This document shows, piece after piece, positions 7,561 through 16,328 of a DNA stretch of 34,454 bases. The notes under the pieces are model-generated. The model worked only from the letters and a program-made list of their open reading frames with translations, did not search any database and was not told where the DNA came from. Source of the stretch: Halobacterium salinarum DSM 3754 (GTDB taxonomy: Archaea > Halobacteriota > Halobacteria > Halobacteriales > Halobacteriaceae); assembly GCF_008124605.1 (NCBI RefSeq), contig NZ_VRYN01000009.1:1-34454 (forward strand), read 5' to 3'. The translations under genes were made by a program, and so were the position numbers. Numbering within the stretch: the first letter of the stretch is position 1; every line of letters begins with the position of its first letter.

Positions 7561-8444
7561 ATGGATGAGGAGTCCGCTCAAGTCTTCCTACCATCACGTG
7601 AGCGATGTTTTGAACGTCTCCGTCTCGCCCGCTTCGGCGAGACGGTGACGTGTGTCCATTGCGAGAGCGACAACGTTGTGAAGCGAGGGACGACCGGTAA
7701 AGACGCCCAACAGCACTGGTGCAAGGAGTGTGAGACGTATTTCAACGACCTCACGAACACGATTTTCGGTCAGCATCGCTTCGAACTCGAAGAGATGTTC
7801 TACATCATCAAGGAGATGCGATCTGAGCCGACCGCTCAGATCGCTCGTGACCTTGGCCGAGACTACGAAGCTGTTCTCAACTTTGTCCACAAAGTCCAAG
7901 ACGTGAGTGGGGAGATCGATGAATTTGAACTGTACGAGGTCTGTGAAGCTGACGAAGTCTACGTGACAGCCGGCGAGAAGGGGATCGAAGACGAAGATGA
8001 GAGTCCGCGCGAGCGCGGACTCAAAAAAAGGGACGAGGACGATTCGAATCAGACAAACCGCCAGTGCTGACACTCGTCCGTCGCTCCGACGGACGAGTTC
8101 GGTTTCTCGTCTGCAAGAATCTCCAAGGTACCGACGAAGACATCGCTGAGTATGGCGACGGCAGCGTCATCCTCTGTACTGACGATTACTCGATTTACGA
8201 TGGGATCGAGAACAAGGAGGGGGTGGACGGCCATCTGGCCGTCACCCACTCCGACACCTATGTCATCGGCGATGCCCACACAAACACCTGCGAGAACCGC
8301 CACAGTTTCCTTCGCCAGTGGCTGGCGAAGTTCAGGGGTGTCTCGAAGCATCATCTTCAGAAGTATCTCAACTTCCTTGCACTGAAGCTCAACTCACCCG
8401 AAGATTGGTTCGAGAAACTCCTATGTTACAATGTATCGGGATGA
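7561..8444 (+). CDS. IS1595-family transposase, two frames joined by -1 shift at A7
   Basis: Frame one (7561-8070) carries a zinc ribbon (CVHCESDN and CKECETYF) and the start of the DDE domain (EADEVYVTAGEKG). Frame two (to 8444) carries LTLVRRSDGRVRFLV, the second Asp (LCTDDYSIYDG), and the third catalytic region HTNTCENRHSFLRQWL with KYLNFLALKL. The frames join after GLKKK at a run of seven A (8023-8029). A -1 shift, or one extra A in the RNA, gives GLKKKGRGRFESDKPPVLTL and an unbroken protein of about 294 residues. A 9-bp hairpin directly abuts the A run. It may be a programmed slippage product or a frameshift mutant. Confidence 0.75.
8001..8029 (+). promoter_or_regulatory. Stem-loop plus A7 slippage cassette
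   Basis: GAGTCCGCG (8001-8009) and CGCGGACTC (8014-8022) form a perfect 9-bp stem with loop CGAG, immediately followed by AAAAAAA (8023-8029) and GGG. In RNA this is a hairpin directly 5' of a slippery A run, exactly where the transposase changes frame. The architecture is that known for stem-loop-assisted transcriptional slippage in some insertion sequences. Confidence 0.55.
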
Positions 8445-8532
8445 GCGAGATGGAAAACGGCCCCGCCAGAAAAAAGAGTGTCGGGGCTGACTGAACCAAA
8501 CGCTTAATCCGACCGGCCGCTGATGCAGACCT

Positions 8533-8931
8533 ATGTCCGATGACGAGACGGACGTGCTTGAGTTCTCCCTGGGAGCAGGTCGGTACTGCATCGACATCGC
8601 ACACGTCGATGAGATCGTCGACGCCGGCGAGGACGTGACCCCGATTCCGAACTCCGAGCAGCACGTGATCGGCGTAGTCGACTTGCGTGGTGAAACAACA
8701 ACGGTGGTCGATCCGCGCGTGAAACTCGGCGAAGACGGCGCGGCCGACGGAACCCGCATCGTCGTGCTGTCGGATCACGACGCCACCGGGCTGCTGGTTG
8801 ACGACGTCCACGAAGTGGAGGCGGTCGGTGAGGCGGCCCTGGATGAGTCGGCGGCGTCGGAGACGACGCGGGGAATCATCCGCCGCGACGACCGGTTCGT
8901 CGTCTGGGTCGAACCCGACGCCCTCGTGTAG
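8533..8931 (+). CDS. cheW: CheW-family chemotaxis coupling protein
   Basis: This 132-residue protein has one CheW domain, starting at ATG 8533. Recognisable features are the N-terminal strand DVLEFSLGAGRYCIDIAHVDEIV, the central IGVVDLRGETTTVVDPRVKLG and the late LLVDDVHEVEAV. CheW couples membrane or soluble transducers to the kinase CheA at receptor arrays. Length is slightly below typical CheW. Haloarchaea often carry a second CheW outside the main che cluster, and this gene has no che neighbours, so it is probably such a copy. A TATA-like CTTAAT about 28 bp upstream suggests a leaderless transcript. The insertion sequence ends only about 75 bp upstream and could affect expression. Confidence 0.8.
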   Translation: MSDDETDVLEFSLGAGRYCIDIAHVDEIVDAGEDVTPIPNSEQHVIGVVDLRGETTTVVDPRVKLGEDGAADGTRIVVLSDHDATGLLVDDVHEVEAVGEAALDESAASETTRGIIRRDDRFVVWVEPDALV

Positions 8932-8943
8932 TCGGAGCGGTGG

Positions 8944-10008
8944 TTAGTCGAGTAGCCGATCGGTGTCGGCGTGGTCGTGGAGGAGTCGCTGCATCACGTC
9001 GACGGTGTGTTCGTCGCGGACGCGTCCGTCTCTGACCAGCTCCTCGGCGCGTTCGAGCGTCGTCAGCGTGTCCGCGTCCACTGAGAGCACGGGCACGCCT
9101 GCGTCCGTTGCCTTACCGAGTACCGCACCCGAGGGGCGGTGGCCGCCGGTGAGCACGAGACACTGCACGCCCGGCGCGTCCAGGGCCGCCGTTTGGATGT
9201 CCGCGCGGTCGCCGCCCGTGATGACGGCTGCGTCCTTCGTTCTGCGGAAGTGACTGAGCGCGGATTCGCTGCTCATCGCGCCCACGAGGAAGCGCTCGAC
9301 GATGGCGTCGGTGGTGGCGGTGTCCTCGGTGAGCACCGTCGCGCCCAACTCGGACGCGAGGTCGTCGACGGTGACCCCCGCGAGGTCGCGCTCGACGGGC
9401 AACACGCCGAGCACGGGGATCCCCTGGCTTTCGAGGAACGGCGTGACTTCGCTTTCGACGTCGTCGTAGACGGCGTCCGCGACGGCGTTGAACACGACGC
9501 CCGCACAGCGGTCGCCGAGCGCGTCCGCGGCGGCGAGTACGTCGTCGACGTCGCTGGGGCCGGTGTAGTCCGCGACCACGATCGCGCGGGCATCGAGCAG
9601 TGCCGCGATGTCGCCGTCGGTGAGGTCCACGATGCCGCCGGTCGTCGGTGTGCCAGCGCCCTCGACGAGCATCACGTCGCGGTCCGTGGCGAGTTCGTCG
9701 TAGGCGTCCTGAACGCGGTCCGCGAGGTTCGCGCTGTCTTCGCGGCCGCGGACGGCTCCCTGGATGAACGTCGGCGAGTACACGACCGGTTCGAGGTCGT
9801 GGATCTCCGCGTCGAGGTCCAAGAGGTCGCGCGCCAACAGCGGGTCGGCGTCGAGGGTTTTCCCGACGTTGCTCTGGAGGCGGGTGCCTTTCGGTTTCAT
9901 GTATCCGACGGTCCGGTCGCGGTCGCCGGCGAGCCGTGCGAGCGCGAGCGAGACCGCCGTTTTGCCGGTGCCTGCGTTCGTCGATGTTACGAGTAGGGTG
10001 TCTGTCAT
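8944..10008 (-). CDS. BioD-like P-loop / DRTGG-domain protein
   Basis: This is a 354-residue protein. The N-terminal two thirds are a dethiobiotin-synthetase-like P-loop domain (TNAGTGKTAVSLALARL at residues 10-26, EGAGTPTTGG near 115). The C-terminal third is a DRTGG-type domain (about residues 230-340). This is the N-terminal regulatory half of long phosphotransacetylases, but the catalytic PTA domain is absent, so it should not transfer acetyl groups. Its ATG overlaps the TGA of the upstream acetate-CoA ligase (ATGA), implying co-translation and a role tied to that enzyme, perhaps nucleotide or acyl-CoA sensing. Role is inferred; the domain calls are firm. Confidence 0.8.
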   Translation of the reverse strand: MTDTLLVTSTNAGTGKTAVSLALARLAGDRDRTVGYMKPKGTRLQSNVGKTLDADPLLARDLLDLDAEIHDLEPVVYSPTFIQGAVRGREDSANLADRVQDAYDELATDRDVMLVEGAGTPTTGGIVDLTDGDIAALLDARAIVVADYTGPSDVDDVLAAADALGDRCAGVVFNAVADAVYDDVESEVTPFLESQGIPVLGVLPVERDLAGVTVDDLASELGATVLTEDTATTDAIVERFLVGAMSSESALSHFRRTKDAAVITGGDRADIQTAALDAPGVQCLVLTGGHRPSGAVLGKATDAGVPVLSVDADTLTTLERAEELVRDGRVRDEHTVDVMQRLLHDHADTDRLLD

Positions 10009-12107
10009 AGTTCGTCAGGGTCGATGGTGAGTTGCACGTCGAGCGCCGTTGCGCTGTCACCGGTTGCCAGCAGCGGGTTGACGTCCAGTTCGAGGATCGC
10101 GGGGAAGTCGGTGACGAGCTGGCTGAGCCGCTGGATGGCCTCCGTGATGGCGGCCTCGTCGGCGGGGTCGCGGCCGCGGGCACCGCGCAGCAGCGGCGCG
10201 GAGTCGAGGTCGTCGATCATGTCACCGGCTTCGCGCTCGGAGACGGGGGCGACGCGGACGCTGGTGTCTTCGAGGATCTCCACGAAGATCCCGCCCAGCC
10301 CGAACAACAGCAGCGGCCCGAACTGTGGGTCGCGATTCATCCCGAGGATGGTTTCGGTGCCGGCGTCGACGTCGACCATCTCCTGGACTTGGATGCCGAG
10401 GATGGTTGCGTCGGGCTGGTAGTTGGTGGCTCGCGTGATGAGGTCCTCGTAGGCGTCCGCGACGGCGTCGGTTTCGACGCCGACTTTCACGCCGCCGATG
10501 TCGGATTTGTGGAGGATGTCCGGGCTGACGATCTTCATCACGACGTCCCCCTCGATGTCGCGGGCGACGCGGCGCGCGGCGTCCGGGCTGTCGACGACGT
10601 CGCCGGTCGGTGTCGGGATGCCGTAGGCGTCGAGCAGGTCCATGGCTTCGACGCCGAGCCGGGTTGCGCCGCGGTCGGCGGCGTCTTCGAGGATGTCGCG
10701 GGCGGCGTCGCGGTCCACGTCGAAGGCCGTGGGGGCCTGGTAGTCCCGGGATTCGACCTCGCGTTGGACCGCGAGCGCGTCCAGGCTGCCGATCGCCCGG
10801 GCGGGGTCGAAGTAGTTGGGGATGCCGGCGTCCCCGAGTACGTCGGTCGCTTGCTCGGTGCGTTCACCACCCATCAGACACGTGACCACTGGCTTGTTAT
10901 GTTTTTCCTGCAGCGCGGTGATGACGCCGCTCAGTTCGGTGTAGTCGATGACCGCGGTCGGTGCCGAGAGGACGAGCGCACAGCCGACGTGCTCGTCGGC
11001 GAGCACGGTGTCGATGGCCGTGCGGAAGCGGTCGATTTCGGCGTCCCCGATGACGTCGACGGGGTTGTAGACGTTCGCTTCGTCGGGCATCGACCCCTGG
11101 AGGGCGTCGATGGTGTCGTCCTCGAAGGACGCCATCGACAGCCGGGAGTCACCGACGGCGTCGGTCGCCATGACGCCGGGACCGCCGGCGTTCGTGATGA
11201 CGGCGACGTCCTCGGAGTCGGGCATCGGGAGGCCGTCGAGTGCGCGCGCGAAGTCGAACAGCTCCTGGACGTTTTCCGCGCGGACGACGCCGGCCTGCTT
11301 GAACCCGGCTTCGTAGGCGGCCTCGCTGCCGGCGATGGTGCCGGTGTGCGAGGAGGCGGCCTGTGCGCCGGCTTCCGTGCGGCCGGATTTGACGACGACC
11401 GCTGGCGTGTCCTGCGTGACTTCACGCGCGTCGTCAATGAACTCGCGGCCGTCGTCGACGCCTTCGAGGTAGCCCAGGATGACGTTCGTGTCGGGGTCGT
11501 CGGCCCACGCCTGCATGAAGTCCGTCTCGCTGAGCACGGCTTTGTTGCCGAGGCTGGCGATGTCTTTGAAGCCGATGCCCTGGTCGTTGGCCCAGTCGAG
11601 GACGGCGGTGATGAACGCGCCGGATTGGCTCATGAACGAGAGGTTCCCGGGGAGGGCGTTCGACGGGCCGAACGTGGCGTTGAGCCCGGTCGGCGTCGAC
11701 AGCAGCCCGAGGCTGTTGGGGCCGACGAGGTTGATGTCGTAGTCGTCGGCGACGGCCACGAGGTCGCGCTCGCGGTCCGCGCCGTCGCCGCCGGTTTCGC
11801 TGAACCCGGCGGTGATCACGACGACGTTCTCGACGCCCGCCTGGCCGGCGTCGCGGACGGCGTCGACGACGATCTGTGGCGGCACGACGACGACAGCGAG
11901 GTCGACCGGCGGTGCGTCGCCGAGGTCGGGGTAGCATGGGTACCCGAGCACGTCGTCGCGGCCGGGGTTGACTGCGATGACGTCGTTGTCGAAATCACTG
12001 AGGTTGTCGATGATGGCGCGACCGATCGCCCCGTCGCGGTCAGTCGCACCGACGACGGCGACTCGATCCGGGGTGAACAGTCCACCTGCGTCTTCTTGGG
12101 TCGTCAC
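10005..12107 (-). CDS. acd: ADP-forming acetate/acyl-CoA synthetase (fused alpha-beta)
   Basis: This 700-residue enzyme converts acyl-CoA, ADP and phosphate to acid, CoA and ATP, the archaeal route of acetate formation. The order is CoA-binding domain (VAVVGATDRDGAIGRAI near residue 16), ligase-CoA domain (FMSQSGAFITAVLDWA near 159), active-site phosphohistidine His254 in SSHTGTIAG, then an ATP-grasp domain (VVMKIVSPDILHKSDIGGVKV). Alpha and beta parts are fused, as in haloarchaeal Acd. A TATA-like TTTAAG on the minus strand about 25 bp upstream of the ATG suggests a leaderless mRNA. The BioD-DRTGG gene follows with a 4-bp overlap. Acetyl-CoA is the likely substrate, but broader acyl use is possible. 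Confidence 0.9.
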   Translation of the reverse strand: MTTQEDAGGLFTPDRVAVVGATDRDGAIGRAIIDNLSDFDNDVIAVNPGRDDVLGYPCYPDLGDAPPVDLAVVVVPPQIVVDAVRDAGQAGVENVVVITAGFSETGGDGADRERDLVAVADDYDINLVGPNSLGLLSTPTGLNATFGPSNALPGNLSFMSQSGAFITAVLDWANDQGIGFKDIASLGNKAVLSETDFMQAWADDPDTNVILGYLEGVDDGREFIDDAREVTQDTPAVVVKSGRTEAGAQAASSHTGTIAGSEAAYEAGFKQAGVVRAENVQELFDFARALDGLPMPDSEDVAVITNAGGPGVMATDAVGDSRLSMASFEDDTIDALQGSMPDEANVYNPVDVIGDAEIDRFRTAIDTVLADEHVGCALVLSAPTAVIDYTELSGVITALQEKHNKPVVTCLMGGERTEQATDVLGDAGIPNYFDPARAIGSLDALAVQREVESRDYQAPTAFDVDRDAARDILEDAADRGATRLGVEAMDLLDAYGIPTPTGDVVDSPDAARRVARDIEGDVVMKIVSPDILHKSDIGGVKVGVETDAVADAYEDLITRATNYQPDATILGIQVQEMVDVDAGTETILGMNRDPQFGPLLLFGLGGIFVEILEDTSVRVAPVSEREAGDMIDDLDSAPLLRGARGRDPADEAAITEAIQRLSQLVTDFPAILELDVNPLLATGDSATALDVQLTIDPDEL

Positions 12108-12290
12108 GTGTGGACCGATGGCTGGGGACGGCTTAAACTTGCAGACCCGGTGTCTCCGGGAGAACGCCTCTCACACACGAAGATTCGTGAGGGATCCTGG
12201 CGCGCCATACGGGTGAGGCGGTGGGGTCCCGGACGGCGACGACGTGCAATCGGCGGTGCAGCCGGATCGTTACACTATCGCCACAGATAG

Positions 12291-12306
12291 TTTAGGCATC
12301 CCAAAA
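12291..12306. promoter_or_regulatory. DtxR-type metalloregulator-like box upstream of ZIP gene
   Basis: TTTAGGCATCCCAAAA has a perfect left half (TTTAGGC) of the palindromes at 26028 and 27282 and a degenerate right half (CCCAAAA for GCCTAAA). It lies 50 bp upstream of the ZIP start. The right half resembles that of the box at 33949 (GCCAAAA). Metal-dependent control is inferred. Confidence 0.5.
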
Positions 12307-12356
12307 ATTGTTTTCGCTTCGAAAAAGACTTCACACTACGAACGTATGGCTGAGAC

Positions 12357-13157
12357 ATGATCCCGTCAGGGGAGCTGTTGTTCGTGGTCTTTGCCGGCCT
12401 CCTCACGGACCTGGCTACCGGATTGGGCGCGCTGCCGTTCTTCTTCGTCGACGACATCGACGACCGGTGGCGGGTCGGACTGTGGGGGTTGGCCTCCGGA
12501 ATCATGGTCTCGGCGTCGGGGTTCGGGCTGTTCCGCGAAGCGCTCAACTACGGCGGCCCCACTGAGATCGCGGCCGGCGCGCTCGCGGGCGTCGCGCTGG
12601 TGGTGGTCGCCGAACACGTCATCGACGACCACGAGTTCGAGCCACGGGACATCGCCGCCGCGGACGTGAAGAAACTCGCGCTCATCGCGGGCGTGCTCAC
12701 CGTCCACTCGTTCCCCGAGGGCGTCGCTGTTGGCGTCTCGTTCGCGGACATGGGGATCGACGGCGGGCTGTCGGTGCTCGGGTTCTCGATCCCGATCCTC
12801 GCGGTGTTCATGACCATCGCCATCTCGATCCACAACGTGCCGGAGGGGCTTGCGGTGTCGATCCCGCTGCACGAGCACGGCGCGCGCCGCTGGACGCTGG
12901 TCGGGGTCGCCGTGTTCACCAGCATCCCCCAACCGATCGGTGCCGGGATCGCGTACGTCTTCGTGCAGATCGCGCGCGCCGCGCTCCCGTTCGGCTACGG
13001 GTTTGCGGGCGGCGCGATGGTGTTTCTCGTGCTCAGTGAGTTCATCCCGGAGGCACGCGAGGTCGGGCGTGCGCTCCCACACAACGGACGCCGAGAGCTC
13101 GCCGCCGGGATTGCCGTCGGCGTGGCCGGCATGGTGCCGATGTTGTTCGTCACCTGA
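12357..13157 (+). CDS. ZIP-family divalent metal transporter
   Basis: This 266-residue integral membrane protein has about eight helices. The family's metal-binding signatures are present in helix 4 (HSFPEGVAVGVSFAD) and helix 5 (HNVPEGLAVSIPLHEHG). ZIP proteins bring zinc, iron or manganese into the cytoplasm. The start at ATG 12357 is the first in frame; an ATG 11 bp upstream leads to an immediate stop. The metalloregulator-like box at 12291 suggests control by metal status. The gene stands alone and converges on the aldehyde dehydrogenase, 12 bp apart. Metal specificity cannot be read from the sequence. Confidence 0.9.
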   Translation: MIPSGELLFVVFAGLLTDLATGLGALPFFFVDDIDDRWRVGLWGLASGIMVSASGFGLFREALNYGGPTEIAAGALAGVALVVVAEHVIDDHEFEPRDIAAADVKKLALIAGVLTVHSFPEGVAVGVSFADMGIDGGLSVLGFSIPILAVFMTIAISIHNVPEGLAVSIPLHEHGARRWTLVGVAVFTSIPQPIGAGIAYVFVQIARAALPFGYGFAGGAMVFLVLSEFIPEAREVGRALPHNGRRELAAGIAVGVAGMVPMLFVT

Positions 13158-13169
13158 GCGGGCGGCGGC

Positions 13170-14612
13170 TCAGAGGATGATGGACTTCTCGCGCACGAAC
13201 TCGTGGATGGTGGAGTCCAGCCCCTCGCGGCCGATGCCGGAGGCGTCGTTCCCGCCGAAGGGCACGTCGCCGAGGCCGTGGCTCGGCGCGCCGTTGATGC
13301 GGACCGCACCCGCGTTCACGCGCTCGGCGACGCGCATCGCGCGGTCGTGGTCGGCCGTGAACACGGCGGCGTCGAGCGCCAACTCCGACCCGTTGGCGGT
13401 CCGAACGGCGTCGTCCTCGTCGGTGACCGTGGTGACCGCGCACACCGGTCCGAACTGCTCCTCGTCGACGATGCGCGCGTCACGGGGAACGTCGGCCAGC
13501 AGCGTCGGCTCGTAGTAGTGGACGCCGTCCTCGACGTGCCGTTCGCCGCCACGGACGACTGTCGCGCCGCGGTCGACGGCGTCGTCGACGAGTTCGGCCA
13601 CCCAGTCGGCCTGGTCGGCGCTGACGAGCGGCCCGAGGGTGGTGTCCGCATCGAAGAGGTCGCCGATCGACCACTCGGCCATCGCGTCGTCGATGCGCGA
13701 CACCAGCTCGTCGTGGACGGATTCGTGGGCGAGCACCCGGGAGACAGCCGAGCACCGCTGGCCGGCGTATTTGAGCGACCCGGCGGTGGCGGCGTCGGCG
13801 GCCGCATCGAGGTCAGCGTCCTTGAAGACGATTGCGGGCGCGTTCCCGCCCAGTTCCATGTGAAGGCGGGTGATCCCGGATTGGCGCGCGACGTGTTCGC
13901 CGGCCCCCGAGGAGCCGGTCATCGCGATGGCGTCGACGCGGGCGTCCGAGGCCAGCGGGTCACCGATGACACTCGACTCGCCGGGGACGAAGTTGTACGC
14001 GCCGTCGGGGAGGCCGGCGTCGGCCGCGATGTCCGCGAGGATCGCGCCGCTGATCGGGGTCTTGCTGGCTGGCTTCACGATGACGGCGTTGCCGGCGGCG
14101 ATCGCCGGGGCGACCTGCAGCGCCATCGTGGAGAGGGGGTAGTTGTACGGCGTGATGCACAGCACGGTCCCCATTGGTTCGTGTTTCACGATGGCCTGCC
14201 AGTCCTCGTGGCCGGCGGTCGTGCCGGTGCGGTACTCCCCGGTGAGGTGGCGGAGCTCGCCCACAGCGCGGTCGAAGCGCTCGGCGGCGCTCTGGACCTC
14301 GCCGCGCGCGCTGGAGATCGGCTTCCCGGCTTCCCGGACGATGACCTCCGCGAGCTCGTCTTCGCGGCGCCGGATGCCGTCGGCGATCGACTCCAACCAC
14401 TCGACGCGCTCGGGAACGGTGGTCTCCCGCAGGTCCGCGTGCACGCCAGTGGCCGCGCTGAGGGCGCGCTCCGCGTCGCTGGTGTCCGCGGCGGCGACCG
14501 ACGCGAACGTGCCGCCGTCCGCGAGGTCCGAGACGGGCAGTGGCTCACCGTCGGAGACCCACTCGCCGGCGACGAACGGGCGTTCGCGCCGCTGAATCGC
14601 GTTTTGTTCCAT
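13170..14612 (-). CDS. NAD(P)-dependent aldehyde dehydrogenase
   Basis: This 480-residue protein of the ALDH superfamily is full-length. Visible active-site features are Asn157 in TPYNYPLST, the cofactor segment VIVKPASKTP, Glu253 in MELGGNAP, and the nucleophile Cys287 in AGQRCSAVSRV. The EEQFGPV motif is present near residue 400. The short LELGG-GQRC arrangement and length resemble lactaldehyde, GapN-like or succinate-semialdehyde dehydrogenases; the substrate is not determinable. It is divergent from the nitrilase gene, sharing an AT-rich promoter interval near 14630-14665. A nitrilase beside an aldehyde dehydrogenase suggests nitrogenous compound catabolism, but this is speculative. Confidence 0.9.
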   Translation of the reverse strand: MEQNAIQRRERPFVAGEWVSDGEPLPVSDLADGGTFASVAAADTSDAERALSAATGVHADLRETTVPERVEWLESIADGIRRREDELAEVIVREAGKPISSARGEVQSAAERFDRAVGELRHLTGEYRTGTTAGHEDWQAIVKHEPMGTVLCITPYNYPLSTMALQVAPAIAAGNAVIVKPASKTPISGAILADIAADAGLPDGAYNFVPGESSVIGDPLASDARVDAIAMTGSSGAGEHVARQSGITRLHMELGGNAPAIVFKDADLDAAADAATAGSLKYAGQRCSAVSRVLAHESVHDELVSRIDDAMAEWSIGDLFDADTTLGPLVSADQADWVAELVDDAVDRGATVVRGGERHVEDGVHYYEPTLLADVPRDARIVDEEQFGPVCAVTTVTDEDDAVRTANGSELALDAAVFTADHDRAMRVAERVNAGAVRINGAPSHGLGDVPFGGNDASGIGREGLDSTIHEFVREKSIIL

Positions 14613-14707
14613 ACCACACCCTTGTCCGCCGACGGGTAAAGAGTTTACTCAATACCGAAGAAAGATTCTCCACAGCGTTGATGTGGCGGGCGGCCGTCGC
14701 TCCGGGG

Positions 14708-15493
14708 ATGTCAGCCCCCACAGTCGCCGCCTGCCAGATCGCCGTCGCGGACCTCGATCCGGCCGCGAACCTCGCAACCATCGGCGAGCGACTCGCCGCG
14801 CTCGACTCCGGCGGCGTCGACGTGGCAGTGTTCCCCGAGTACGCGCTCACCGGCTTCGTCGCCGACGACCGCGTCTACGCCGCCGCCCTCGACCGAGACG
14901 GGGCCATCCTCGACCGGCTCGCGGCCGCCGCCGCCGAGCACGACGTGGCGGTCCTCGCGGGATACGTCGAGGACGCACCCGACAGCGACGCCTACCACAA
15001 CACGGTCGTCTACGTCACCCCTGGTGGGGAGCGCACGCACTACCGCAAACGCCACCTCTGGGCGGGCGAGCAGGACGCCCTCACGCCGGGCACCGAGCCC
15101 GTGATCGTTGACACGCCCGTCGGCCGCACGGGGCTGGTCACGTGTTACGACCTGAACTTCGTGGCCGTCAGCGCGGCGTTCACACGGGAGCGCGTCGACG
15201 CGCTGTTCGTCGTGGGGGCGTGGCCGGGCACCTACAGCGAGAACTGGCGGCTGCTGCTTCGCGCCCGCGCCCTCGACGGCGTCCGGTGGGTCGTCGGCTG
15301 CGGGCGCACCGGCCGGCGCACGATCCCCGACGCGCCCGTCGTCGAGTACGCCGGCCGGTCGGCGGTGGTCCGGCCCGACGGCGTGGTCTGTCAGGCGCTG
15401 AACCGCGGCCAGCGGACGCTCACCGCCACCCTCGACCCCGACGTGCTCGCCGAACAGCGCGCGTTCATTCCCGTTCTCCCGGGTGAGGCCTGA
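14708..15493 (+). CDS. Carbon-nitrogen hydrolase (nitrilase superfamily)
   Basis: This is a 261-residue enzyme with the Glu-Lys-Cys triad intact: Glu44 in VFPEYALTGF, Lys114 in YRKRHLW, Cys146 in VTCYDLNF. Nitrilase-superfamily members hydrolyse amides, nitriles or N-carbamoyl compounds. The ATG at 14708 begins the typical first strand (TVAACQIAV). An in-frame ATG at 14681 would add nine residues and fits a leaderless transcript from the AT-rich TTTACTCAATACC near 14643, so the start is uncertain. GC-rich codons match the neighbouring chromosome-like genes. The substrate is unknown; an omega-amidase or carbamoyl amidase activity is the usual guess for this length. Confidence 0.85.
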   Translation: MSAPTVAACQIAVADLDPAANLATIGERLAALDSGGVDVAVFPEYALTGFVADDRVYAAALDRDGAILDRLAAAAAEHDVAVLAGYVEDAPDSDAYHNTVVYVTPGGERTHYRKRHLWAGEQDALTPGTEPVIVDTPVGRTGLVTCYDLNFVAVSAAFTRERVDALFVVGAWPGTYSENWRLLLRARALDGVRWVVGCGRTGRRTIPDAPVVEYAGRSAVVRPDGVVCQALNRGQRTLTATLDPDVLAEQRAFIPVLPGEA

Positions 15494-15632
15494 CCCGCTC
15501 GCCGGGTGAGACACGCGTCACCTGCCGACGGCCCACCCACCAGGTATCCGCCGTTTCACGGCGACACACGCCAACCGGCGGGACTCTCCGTCGCCGCCAC
15601 CTAACTAAGTGCTGGCGCCGTACCGGGTGGTA

Positions 15633-16274
15633 ATGGCTGACGCCGACCGCACAACCGACGCTGACGCGCTCATCGATGGCCTCCGAACGCGGCGCTCCGG
15701 ACACAACTTCGACCCGGACGCCGACATCGACGACGACACGCTCACCGAGCTCATCCGGGACGCGACGCTCGCGCCGTCGTCGTACAACCTCCAGCCCTGG
15801 GAGTTCGTCGCCGTTCAGGACGACGACCGCCTCGCCGAGCTCGCCGAGATCGCCTACGACCAACAGCACATCGTGGACGCCGGCACGGCGATCCTGGTCG
15901 CCGGCCACACCGATCCGAAGACCGCCGACCGCGTCTTCGAGGAGTGGGTCGACGCCGGGCGCTTCGACGCCGACACCGGCGCCGAGCTCAAGTCCCAGAC
16001 GGTCGCCAGCTACGAGAGCGACCAGGCCGGCCGCGACTACGCCGTCCGGAACGCCAGCCTCGCCGCCCAGAACCTCCTGCTGTCGGCGCACGCCCGCGGA
16101 CTCACCGCCACGCCGATGTCCGGGTTCGACTTCGAGGCCGCCGCCGAGTTCGCCGGGCTGCCCGCCGACACGGTGCCCGTGGTGCTGATCGCGGTGGGTC
16201 CCAGCGGCGGCGAGGAACCCGACCGCCTCCCGCGGCGCAGCGTCGACGAAGTCCTGCACCGCGAGTCGATGTAA
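15633..16274 (+). CDS. Nitroreductase-family FMN oxidoreductase
   Basis: This is a 213-residue protein with the start placed at ATG 15633, eight codons inside the open frame. Motifs of the family include LRTRRSGHNFDPD near residue 18 (FMN phosphate binding), APSSYNLQPWEFVAV near 48, and the C-terminal PVVLIAVGP followed by a PRRSVDEVLH tail. Such proteins are FMN-dependent, usually dimeric NAD(P)H oxidoreductases acting on nitro compounds, quinones or flavins. The CTAACTAAG element about 30 bp upstream may be its TATA box. The real substrate is unknown. Confidence 0.88.
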   Translation: MADADRTTDADALIDGLRTRRSGHNFDPDADIDDDTLTELIRDATLAPSSYNLQPWEFVAVQDDDRLAELAEIAYDQQHIVDAGTAILVAGHTDPKTADRVFEEWVDAGRFDADTGAELKSQTVASYESDQAGRDYAVRNASLAAQNLLLSAHARGLTATPMSGFDFEAAAEFAGLPADTVPVVLIAVGPSGGEEPDRLPRRSVDEVLHRESM

Positions 16275-16328
16275 CGTGTCGGCACAGTAACCACGCCGCT
16301 TACAGTTGCTGGGTCCGTTCCCGTGTGT

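Larger units (their letters stand above)
7502..8448 (+). mobile_element. IS1595-family (ISH4-type) insertion sequence
   Basis: Imperfect inverted repeats of 26 bp, 21 of them matching, lie at 7502-7527 (TCGCTCATC...GTAACAT) and 8423-8448. A weaker TTCC match just outside each suggests that the true termini are 10-15 bp further out. They enclose a two-frame transposase whose stop lies within the right repeat. The element separates the methylase fragment from the chromosome-like cheW gene. Target duplication was not identified. Confidence 0.75.

Noticed and set aside
10032-12290. 752-codon open frame antisense to the acetate-CoA ligase
   Set aside because: Long antisense frames are usual opposite GC-rich genes. 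It has no domain features, while the opposite strand encodes a complete recognised enzyme.
13203-14639. 478-codon open frame antisense to the aldehyde dehydrogenase
   Set aside because: It mirrors the codon bias of the real gene and shows Val/Asp/Gly-rich low-complexity translation without motifs.
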